Shown here: piece by piece, positions 1-7,006 of the stretch | Layout: every line of letters begins with the position of its first letter | Numbering within the stretch: the first letter of the stretch is position 1 | Source: JASFYU01 sp045046905 | GTDB lineage: Bacteria > Bacteroidota > Bacteroidia > Flavobacteriales > Flavobacteriaceae | Length of the DNA: 12,542 bases | Reading direction: 5' to 3' | Assembly (NCBI GenBank): GCA_045046905.1 | Contig: JASFYU010000170.1 | Location: 1 to 12,542 of the forward strand | Position numbers and translations under genes: made by a program | The notes under the pieces: model-generated | The model's database searches: none | What the model saw: only the letters and a program-made list of their open reading frames with translations | Told to the model about the DNA's origin: nothing

Positions 1-285
1 ATTTCCTTCGGATTTGATGATTTTTTTCCACTTCTCGCCAAATTTCTTCAAATTAACCCGTTAGTCCTTCAAAAATTTAGCTTCGAATTGAATAAAAAAG
101 CATCTAAACTGTAAACAAATCTTAGGTCGAACTCAGGTTTTAAACAGAAGTAAGCTTGTTTTCGATGATTCAGAATAAAAAGAATACTGCTAAATAAATT
201 TTTAATGGCATTTTTCATGTTCAACTTCTTGAGTTTGTGCTGTTTTTACTTTTAACCCCCTGTTCGGTTTGTCAAGAACAGTTAG
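1..285. other. Left-edge stretch with no recognisable gene
   Basis: This stretch holds no gene I can identify. A plus-strand frame is open from the window edge to a TAA at 112-114 (37 codons, Phe- and Leu-rich), which could be the tail of a gene starting outside the window, but I recognise nothing in it. A second short open frame at about 198-293 contains a hydrophobic run (VLFLLLTPCSVCQEQ) that resembles the end of a signal peptide. It lies just upstream of the phosphatase tail but in a different frame. It could be the remnant of that gene's own N-terminus left after a large internal deletion; this is a guess. The stretch is AT-rich, with no clear promoter and no RNA structure that I can see. 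Confidence 0.35.
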
Positions 286-546
286 CATCCAATTAATTCA
301 GGAGACATTTATATTAATTTTTTGCCAGATTGGATGGGTACAAAGGAATTTGGCACCACACATGGTTCGTTCTATACACCCGATACACATGTTCCCCTAC
401 TTTGGTTTGGATGGAAGATTTCAAAGGGCAGCAGTGTGAGACAACATGAAATTACCCAAATAGCTCCAACAATTTCATTCTTATTAAATATACCATTGCC
501 CAACGCATCAAACAGAATCCCCATTTACGAGTTGTTTAAGAATTAA
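286..546 (+). pseudogene. C-terminal fragment of PafA-type alkaline phosphatase
   Basis: This is the last 80 or so residues of what looks like an exported alkaline phosphatase of the PafA group (type I phosphodiesterase / alkaline phosphatase superfamily), normally a protein of roughly 550 residues. Recognisable segments are SGDIYINFLPDWM, then FGTTHGS, DTHVPLLWFGW, VRQHEITQIAPTI and the terminal LLNIPLPN...IYELFKN. By family knowledge, the His of the THG motif is a zinc ligand of the active site. The homologous frame is open from just after a stop at 283-285 and has no credible start; the TTG at 322 lies inside the conserved sequence. The nucleophile Thr and the other metal ligands are absent, so the product cannot be active. 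It ends 63 bp before the damaged galK. The family call is from remembered motifs; the fragment status is clear from the sequence. Confidence 0.75.
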
Positions 547-609
547 ATCAGATGGGTAATCCATTTATGGAAGTAGTATGAGCTATATATAGAAATTTAA
601 AAATAGATT

Positions 610-1378
610 ATGATTAATAATGTAGCATCGGAAGTATATACGGAAGTAATCTCCCCTGGTCGAATCAATATAATAGGAGAGCATACAGATTATAATAACG
701 GATTTGTTCTTCCATCCGCGATTGATAAGAGTATTGTTTTTAAGATGCGAAAGAACAACTCTAAATATAAATGTACTATTGAAAGTGAAGGATTTGCATC
801 AGTGCTAAATGTAGATCTAAGATCTATAAAAAGAAGCAAAGTGTCTTGGGAGAACTATATCCTCGGGGTCCTTGATGAGCTTTTGAAAAAAGAAGTAAAT
901 ATCCGAGGCTTTGATTGCACAATAACAAGTCAATTGCCTGTGGGAGCCGGGTTAAGTTCATCTGCAGCTTTGGAATGTGGTTTAGCCTCAGGACTTAACC
1001 AACTTTTTCAATTGGGTATTAGTAGAAAAGATATCGCATTCTTTCGCAATCTGCTGAGCACAAATTTGTGGGCACAAAATGTGGAATCATGGATCAATTT
1101 GCATCCGTGATGGGCAAAGAAGGCCACGTAATGCTTTTAGATTGCAAATCGTTGGAATATAAGCACATCCCGCCTCTCTTGGTCCTTATAGGCTACTATT
1201 ACGTAATTCCAACGTATCTCATTCACTAGCATCCAGTAAATATAATACCAGAAGATTGGAATGCGAACAAGGAGTTGCCATTATTAAGGAAAATTACCCA
1301 AGTGTTCAGTCTTTAAGAGATGTTAAGCACGATATGTTGGAGCATTGTAGCTGGTATTTGGATGATCCAGTTTTTTGA
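610..1378 (+). pseudogene. galK: Galactokinase pseudogene: two frameshifts, C-terminus lost
   Basis: Galactokinase phosphorylates alpha-D-galactose at C1 in the Leloir pathway in the cytoplasm. The first frame (610 to about 1038) shows the galactokinase signature GRINIIGEHTDYNNGFVLP (residues 18-35) and the GHMP-kinase ATP-binding motif LPVGAGLSSSAALE (109-122). Homology then moves to the next frame, reading SQSAEHKFVGTKCGIMDQF up to about 1172, where the CGIMDQ Asp is the catalytic base by family knowledge. It shifts again to a third frame reading GPYRLLL...NVSHSLASSKYNTRR...SLRDV and stops at 1376-1378. Each shift fits the loss of one base (near 1038 and near 1174). Only about 255 of the usual 380-400 residues remain. 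The end runs directly into the tail of the opposite-strand HTCS gene, so the C-terminal domain was removed by rearrangement. The N-terminus before SPGR also looks slightly short. Confidence 0.9.
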
Positions 1379-3378
1379 TAAAGGTTTCGACGGTCTTGGT
1401 GTTGGCTATGCTTCTGATATGTGCAAGGGGTGAACTGGCATAGTGTTCCATAATGTGTCTACGGTTTTTGATCAGGTTCGCTATATTTACCTTCAAGTGT
1501 TTCATTGAAAATGGTTTTTCAATATATGCATCAGCACCGGATTCGAGACCTTCCATTTTCGCAGCCATTGCACTTTTTGAGGTAAGTAAGATTACAGGAA
1601 TATGGCTTGTTTCCAAGTTGGTCTTGATTTTTATGCAGAGCGTAAAACCATCGATACGCGGCATCATTACATCGCTGACAATCAGTTGTATGTTTTCCTC
1701 TTTCAAAATTTTCAATGCGTCCTCGCCATTTTTGGCCTTAACCTGTTGATGATACGACCTAAACCCTAGTAAAATAGACAATGTCCCCAAACACGCATAT
1801 AGAAAGTAGGCCAAATTACTTTTCCAAAATACCGGTAGTACCTCTATTTGCAGAGCAGAAGCCTCTTTGCTCCATACGCCGTTGTTGTTCAATGATTTGA
1901 TTTTAAATGTATAATCGCCAGCTGATAGTTGAGTAAATGATACATTATGTTTCCTTTTCAAATTGACCCAATCATCCCTAAACCTTTCTATTTATACTAA
2001 TTCCGTAGTCTCTGGTGAGGTGTAACCTAAGGCCGCAAAATCGATACTGAAGGATGATTGATTGGGTTTTAGTTCGATTTTGTCTGTCCATATCACGGAT
2101 TTTTGTAGGGGTGAACCTTTTCTAGAAACTACAACTTCGGTATTGTTTATTTGTAGGCCTGAAATAAAAATAGGTGGTTGGTATGTATTCTTACTAAAAC
2201 TTGAAGGATTGAAGCTTACCATTACGGCAACGCTTCCAAAGTAAAATGTTCCGTTATCGTCTTTAAAAGCCGAATGGTAATTGAACTGATCGCTTAACAG
2301 TCCGTTCGCTTTAGTATAGATTTTTTTTTCGTCTGTTTTTCGAATTGAATTCTACCAGTCCATTCGAGGTGCTTATCAAAAGTTGCCGTTTTCGCTCTCG
2401 ATGATAGAATAGAATATATTGCTAGGAAATCCGTCTTTTACAAAGTAGGTCTTAAAATCTCTTGTATCGTTGCGGTAGAGATTAAGTCCGTATTCGGTGG
2501 TAATCCAAATGCTCCCTTGGCTATTCTGAAAAATGCTGTTGATACTGTTTCCGCTAATACTGTGAGGGTCGATATTGTCTTGTTTGAAAACCCTTTTCTT
2601 ATTGGTCTTCGGGTTAAAAGTATAAAGTCCACCCCAATAGGTACCTGCCCACAATACCCCCTCCCAATCTTTCATGAATGCGGTAAAGAAATTGTCTTCA
2701 GAAAAAGTCTAAAGTGTCGTAAAAGTATCGTTTTCTAAATTATAGGATTGTATGCCAGAAGCGGTTACCGCAAATATGTTCTTGGAGTCATCTTCGTAGA
2801 GGGCATATACGAAATTGCTGGCAAGACCGTGGCCATCTCCTTGGGAATAATGCTTTATGACCTCGCCCGTTGTAATGTCCATAATGTCAAGACCGTGTTC
2901 AAAAGTACCTACCCAAAGGTCATTGCCCCTTGGTAAAAGGGCGTGAATGTTGTAGTGTGAAAGTGTTCCGTCGGACTTGGATGGTCTATAGTTAGTAATT
3001 ATACCGGTTTTCGTATTTAATTTGTTTAGGCCTGCATCTTCTGTTCCGATCCATAGATTGCCATATTGGTCTTTCTGTATTTCCCTTACCGCATTTCCGC
3101 TTATTGAGTTTTCTCCGGGTTTAGGAAAAAATTTATTGAATAGTGCGTGCTGTTTCGGGTAATAATTGATACCCCCGAAATAGCTGCCAATCCATATACC
3201 GTTCTCGTTATCAATCGTTAGGCAATAGAGGGCATTGTCAGACAAGGCATAAGGGTCGTTATAGATTTTTCGATTAGTTTCGGGTCAGAACGCTTTCCTA
3301 AAACTTCCGAGTTTTGAATATCCAGTCTTTCGAATAACAAGTTGTTGTTATCATTTTTAATAATTAAAAGTTTGGCAT
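1361..3378 (-). pseudogene. Decayed hybrid two-component system (HTCS) regulator
   Basis: HTCS proteins are one-polypeptide sensor/regulators that detect glycan breakdown products in the periplasm and switch on polysaccharide utilisation genes; intact ones are about 1300-1400 residues. Reading right to left, visible pieces are: Reg_prop propeller blades from about 3376 (SDNALYC, GIWIGSYFGGINYY, GNLWIGTEDAGLNKL, GSIWITTEYGLNLY); the Y_Y_Y domain (PPIFISGLQINN, SSFSIDFAALGYTSPE, SAGDYTFKIK); one membrane helix at about 1760-1815; and a receiver domain with phosphoacceptor Asp in SDVMMP, LLTSKS and the Lys of EKPF. HisKA and HATPase_c are missing: the membrane helix joins the middle of the receiver at about 1750, so the receiver also lacks its N-terminal acidic pair. 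The AraC DNA-binding domain is cut off at about 1361-1372. Further damage: frameshift at about 3262-3278, in-frame TAG at 2709-2711, frameshifts at about 2370-2380 and 2321-2342, in-frame TAA at 1992-1994. The N-terminal blades and signal peptide are also gone. Confidence 0.93.
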
Positions 3379-3465
3379 AGAATTAATATTATGCCGAAGT
3401 ATCATAAAATTATCTCCGCTTTATATCTTAGATATATTTATCAGTATTTTGTAGGATGTGATTTA
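3379..3465. other. Short AT-rich spacer
   Basis: This is the stretch between the broken start of the HTCS remnant and the short minus-strand ORF to its right. It is very AT-rich and includes a small palindrome, TATATC-TTA-GATATA at 3422-3436. I see no gene or clear promoter. The boundary at about 3376, where HTCS homology ends, carries no obvious target-site duplication. Confidence 0.3.
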
Positions 3466-3618
3466 TTAGAGCAATAAAGCACTAGCCTCATCCAAAACCG
3501 AACTATCCAATTCTTTCAGGTAGGCCTGTGTAATGGCCAAGTGGATCTTTCCTTTGAAATGTGTATCCAGAATTGCTGTCAATTCATTATTTTTAAGGCA
3601 AGTATTGGTTTTCTCCAT
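3466..3618 (-). mobile_element. Small ORF with IS4-type transposase N-terminal remnant
   Basis: This is a 50-codon minus-strand ORF with an ATG at 3616-3618 and a TAA at 3466-3468. The first 28 or so residues (MEKTNTCLKNNELTAILDTH, then FKGKIHLA) resemble, from memory, the N-terminus of IS4-family transposases found in flavobacteria, where a similar FKGKI-LAR segment precedes the conserved helical region. After LA the sequence changes to ITQAYLKELDSSVLDEASALLL, which I cannot place and which looks like a fused piece of something else. The DDE catalytic region is absent, so it cannot transpose anything. It would explain an IS insertion between the HTCS and VCBS remnants followed by deletion. 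Alternatively it is a small hypothetical protein and the likeness is chance. Confidence 0.45.
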
Positions 3619-3648
3619 AAAAAAAATAAGTGGAATTATTCATCTAAA

Positions 3649-3707
3649 ATGCTGAAAATCAATGCTTTACTTAAATTATTTAATATATAATATGCTGATT
3701 TTCAATG
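3649..3707. repeat. Pair of related 16-bp repeats forming an inverted repeat
   Basis: ATGCTGAAAATCAATG at 3649-3664 and ATGCTGATTTTCAATG at 3692-3707 are identical apart from a central AAAA/TTTT swap. As a result the cores TGAAAATCA (3653-3661) and TGATTTTCA (3696-3704) are exact reverse complements 34 bp apart. The pair lies upstream of the short transposase-like ORF and at the break where the VCBS-type gene begins. It could be a leftover terminal inverted repeat of the IS, a flipped regulatory element, or a hairpin. The repeats are visible directly; the role is inferred. Confidence 0.5.
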
Positions 3708-4430
3708 AGTTGTATTTTTGTCATGTACCAAAATTATGGTGATAATATGAATTTTGAAGAAGCATATTACTCAAGAGGCTATCAATCCTCGGTCGGAGGC
3801 GTGTTGAACTTTGGAGTGGGAAAACAATCCCTTATCGATTCTATAGTAGTCGTAGGGCAGAATACTGAAACCCAGAAGTTTGAAAATATCCGTTCCAACC
3901 AAACGCTCATCATTTCCCTTAATAACTTAAACCGTGATGCCATTACCCAAAGGCCTTTGAGAAATACAATCTTCACAACTCAAGTTTTGGACAATGTGAC
4001 TCATGTTGAAAATGAGTTTAATGATTTCGACATTCAATCCCTTTTACCGAATAAATTATCACGTCAAGGCCCCTGTATTTCGGTAACTGATGTGAACAAC
4101 GATGGTTTTGAGGATTTTTTTATTGATAGCGCAAAGGATGAAGCAGGTCAAATTTACCTGCAAAATAGCAATGGTGGGTTTGTTTTAAAACACACCGAGG
4201 CCTTTTTAATAAATGATTCAAGCGAAGACACCGCATCAGAATTCTTTGATGCCGATGGCGATATGGATCTGTACGTGACCAGTGGTGGTTTTGGTTATGT
4301 ACCTCAATACAAAAGTGGGCTAAAAATCAAAGGAAATGTCCGCAACATGCAAAAGATAAAAAATGATACAAAAGAGTCAATTTTAATCGGTATAAACAAT
4401 TCAAAGGCCTTGCGGATCTTTGTTAATTAG
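3705..4430 (+). pseudogene. VCBS/FG-GAP repeat protein remnant with ASPIC-type domain
   Basis: The full-length family is a large exported protein (about 1100 residues from memory) with calcium-binding FG-GAP/VCBS propeller repeats and an ASPIC/UnbV (CRTAC1-type) domain, often encoded near SusC/SusD genes. The 241-codon frame starts inside the ASPIC domain (FEEAYYSRGYQSSVGG, GVGKQSLIDSIVVV, FENIRSNQTLIISL at residues 17-72). It continues into an FG-GAP repeat with the calcium-loop pattern DVNNDGFEDFFI (129-140) and a second loop, FFDADGDMDLYV (180-191), two residues shorter than the usual DADGDGD form. At residue 197 or so (about 4293), VTSGGFG jumps to YVPQYKSGLKIKGNVR, which I recognise as the C-terminal end of the same family, so most of the second half has been deleted in frame. 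There is no signal peptide, and the ATG at 3705 overlaps the 16-bp repeat. It is almost certainly non-functional despite the open frame. Confidence 0.85.
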
Positions 4431-4500
4431 TATTAAAATAAATTTCTTAAAAAAGGGAAAACAAACGTTAATGGAATTTCAAAGTAGCATCTAGTTAAAA

Positions 4501-5769
4501 ATGATTATTAAAAAAAAAGAAAGTTGTTGTCCATTTTTTCTTGTTGCCAGGCAGGTCAGGTATTTGGCCATACTGTTTGTTTACTTGTCAGCCACACAAA
4601 CGACATTGATTGCGCAACACAAAAAAATCACTGAAAAGAACATTACATTCATTGACTACCCCGATTTTCCCGATGCGCATTCCACATGGGGCTCCATAGG
4701 TTATAATGCAGTCCACAATACGGTATACATAGGGGTCACCAATCATAAGGACAATATTGGACTCTATGAATATGATGTTGCAAGAAATGAAATGTACAAG
4801 AAAGGTTTTATAAAAGATCTGGCTCTTTTAAGGCCTTTTCAGTGGCAAGGCAAGATTCATTCGAAAATGGTCACCGGCCCTAGCGGAAGCGTTTATTTTA
4901 CTACAGACGGGGGCGAATCAAGGGAGGAATATTTAATGAATCACCCTCATGGCTATGCTGGAGGGGTTTTTATGAAATGGAATCCAAAAACCAATACGCT
5001 GGCCAATTTGGGTGCAGGGCTGCCTTATGAGAGCATAAAGGACATTGATATAGACCCACATACCGGCGTGCTTTATGGCATTACATACCCCCAGGCGCAC
5101 TTCTTGGTATACGATACTAAAAAGAATGTCATGAAAGACATGGGTAGGTTGGCAAGTTCCCATGTGCCAAGGGTACTCTTTACCGACCAATGGGGCAATT
5201 GCTATTATGTGGACTGGAGGCAGCGCCTTGTTAAATACGAAAAGAAAACAGGACAGCTTGTTTTTGCAGAACATAGCTTACCGGCTTTTGAAGGGACACC
5301 AGGTTCTAAGATTATCACGGGGATTACGGCATACGCCAAGAATCATAAAGAAGGAATTATATATTTCATTACCTATGGCGCAAAAGTAGTGTCTTTCAAA
5401 CCACAGAAAATGGGTATTGGAGAAGTAAAGGATCTTGGTGGCGTCATTGACACGGGCAAGATAAATAAATGGGCCCCCTATGTGCCGAACCTTAATTTTG
5501 GGGATAATGGTAAACTGTACTATTTTATAGGTGGACACGGCAACTATATAAAAGAGGATACCACCGTTTTAGTAGAGCTAGATCCCAAATCGCGGAAAAG
5601 AAAGATAATTTATGAATTTCCAGTTGATATAGTTGCCGAAGTCACAGGATCCGATAGTAAAGACAACCAAGGCAATCTATATTTTGCAGGCAGAAAAAGT
5701 TTTTCGGGTAACGATAGATCGTATCCTTTCTTGATTAAGTTTAACCCTAAAAATGAAATTCAAAAATGA
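4501..5769 (+). CDS. Exported beta-propeller-like protein 1
   Basis: This 422-residue protein has a basic start and a hydrophobic stretch (residues 20-38, ending LIAQ), giving a signal peptide probably cleaved near residue 38-39. There is no lipobox. The mature part is made of repeated short beta-strand units of the type G-x-LY-x-G...-Y-D/NP-x-T, as expected for a six- to eight-bladed propeller: VYIGVTNH (75-82), VYFTTDGGES (131-140), LYGITYP (191-197), CYYVDW (234-239), LYYFIGGHGNY (339-349), LYFAGR (393-398). His residues sit in motifs that look functional: KIHSKM (118-123), NHPHGYAGG (147-155) and GGHGNY. Known beta-propeller polysaccharide lyases (such as PL22, PL24, PL25) also use His residues, but I cannot assign this protein to any of them. 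It is the first gene of a tight operon with a second propeller and a DUF4091 lipoprotein. The start is chosen because the next Met is at residue 98, past the signal peptide. Confidence 0.75.
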   Translation: MIIKKKESCCPFFLVARQVRYLAILFVYLSATQTTLIAQHKKITEKNITFIDYPDFPDAHSTWGSIGYNAVHNTVYIGVTNHKDNIGLYEYDVARNEMYKKGFIKDLALLRPFQWQGKIHSKMVTGPSGSVYFTTDGGESREEYLMNHPHGYAGGVFMKWNPKTNTLANLGAGLPYESIKDIDIDPHTGVLYGITYPQAHFLVYDTKKNVMKDMGRLASSHVPRVLFTDQWGNCYYVDWRQRLVKYEKKTGQLVFAEHSLPAFEGTPGSKIITGITAYAKNHKEGIIYFITYGAKVVSFKPQKMGIGEVKDLGGVIDTGKINKWAPYVPNLNFGDNGKLYYFIGGHGNYIKEDTTVLVELDPKSRKRKIIYEFPVDIVAEVTGSDSKDNQGNLYFAGRKSFSGNDRSYPFLIKFNPKNEIQK

Positions 5770-7004
5770 AAATTAAAAGGTCTATTTTTAAATGGTTATT
5801 GCTACTAAGCCTAGGTGTTTTCTGTAGCCCTTTGTATCCACAGTATAAATTTTTTAACCCTAAGGAAAGTTTTGCCATTGAACTCTCTTTGCCTAATACG
5901 GATCTGATTAGAATGCCCATGTATCGCAATGCAATAACTTCATTGGTAGTTGATAGCGATTATATTTTGGGAGGTACCTCAGCCAAGGAGGGACTTGCCC
6001 CGTTCCTTTTTACGGCATCCTTACAAAACCAAAAGATGATACATCTGTTTGATATTAATGAAAAGATCAAAGGACAACGTGGTATTGCTACAGGTTTCAA
6101 GAAGGGCAAGGACGGTAATTATTATGCAGGAACCATAGCCAACAAAGATAAGGATGGTAGTAAGCGTAGCGGTCATTTAATCCAGATAAAGGTAGATCAA
6201 CAAGGAAATCTGAGTATCAAAGATTTGGGGAGTCCCATTCCTGGGGAAGGCATATTTTCATTACTGAGCAATGCAGGCGGCACCCTTCTTTACGGAATAA
6301 CGTACCCTTCGGGTATATTTTTCAAATACAACATTATAACCAAATCTGTAAAGGAATATCGGGATCTAATGCCAACTAATGAAGACCTCAAGACCTTGAA
6401 GTCCCAAGCTGTACTACCTGACAATTACTTAGGTAAGGCCTTGGTAGAGGATAATCGAGGTTTTATTTACGGCAGTCTCCCAATCAACAAAATCTTCATC
6501 TTCGATGCTCAAAACGAATCTTTCGAAATCATGGATTCTGAAATTCCCGAAGTCTGGGGTAGAAGGGCCCTGGGCCAAATAGAATCTTGGGCAAAGGCCA
6601 AAAACGGAACGCTTTATGCGGGAAATGCGGGCGATGGTCAACTTTTCACTTTAGACCCCATTACCCGAAAAATAAAAAACTTGGGAAAACCAATTATGAT
6701 GAATAGGCTAAAGGGGCTCACTTTTGCCAAAGATGGAAAACTATATGGTATTGCAGGAGGTCCTCCTGGGTATACCCATTTATTCTCTTATGATGACAAT
6801 GATGGATATCTGGATTTGGGTAATCCAGAATTTAAAATGGTGGCCCCTGGAATTGAACAAGGCATTCTATGGCGAGGGTTTAGACTAGGAACAATCGCCA
6901 CTTCGGAAGATGGAAAATATGTCGTTATGGGGGAGGAGGAAGACCTCAGCCAATTACTGGTTTTCGCTGTAGGTAATATAGGTCCTGATAGAATAGGATT
7001 TTAA
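5766..7004 (+). CDS. Exported beta-propeller-like protein 2
   Basis: This 412-residue protein begins with MKIKRSIFKW and a hydrophobic run (residues 9-25), a signal peptide probably cleaved near YPQ; Cys20 does not fit a good lipobox. It carries repeated propeller-type strands, for example YYAGTIANKD (119-128), LYGITYPSG (175-183), FIYGSLPINK (233-242), LYAGNAGDGQ (283-292) and LYGIAGGPPGY (326-336). The LYGITYP block with the following F-x-Y-n-x-x-T-K-x-V-K is shared with the upstream protein (residues 191-197 there), so the two are probably distant paralogues, but this one lacks the upstream protein's HPHGYAGG and KIHSKM His motifs. Its ATG overlaps the upstream stop codon (ATGA), implying translational coupling. 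Possible roles are glycan binding, a lyase or hydrolase with a propeller fold, or a partner of its neighbour. I do not recognise a characterised family. Confidence 0.72.
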   Translation: MKIKRSIFKWLLLLSLGVFCSPLYPQYKFFNPKESFAIELSLPNTDLIRMPMYRNAITSLVVDSDYILGGTSAKEGLAPFLFTASLQNQKMIHLFDINEKIKGQRGIATGFKKGKDGNYYAGTIANKDKDGSKRSGHLIQIKVDQQGNLSIKDLGSPIPGEGIFSLLSNAGGTLLYGITYPSGIFFKYNIITKSVKEYRDLMPTNEDLKTLKSQAVLPDNYLGKALVEDNRGFIYGSLPINKIFIFDAQNESFEIMDSEIPEVWGRRALGQIESWAKAKNGTLYAGNAGDGQLFTLDPITRKIKNLGKPIMMNRLKGLTFAKDGKLYGIAGGPPGYTHLFSYDDNDGYLDLGNPEFKMVAPGIEQGILWRGFRLGTIATSEDGKYVVMGEEEDLSQLLVFAVGNIGPDRIGF

Positions 7005-7006
7005 AA

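Noticed and set aside
1453..1749. 98-codon plus-strand ORF across the HTCS receiver domain
   Set aside because: It is antisense to clear receiver-domain coding sequence and resembles no protein.
3422..3436. Small palindrome TATATC-TTA-GATATA
   Set aside because: Six-bp arms made almost wholly of A and T are expected by chance, and it is not followed by a T-tract.
3705..4430. Reading the 241-codon ORF as an intact short protein
   Set aside because: It starts inside a domain, lacks an export signal, and joins an FG-GAP repeat directly to the far C-terminus of the family.
4419..4446. Possible Bacteroidota promoter before propeller 1: TTTG at 4419-4422 and TAAATTTC at 4439-4446
   Set aside because: The spacer is 16 bp instead of the usual 19-21 and the second element misses its final G; matches this good are common in AT-rich DNA.
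4933..5274. 113-codon minus-strand ORF inside propeller protein 1
   Set aside because: It is antisense to an intact gene with a signal peptide and repeated motifs, and has no domain of its own.
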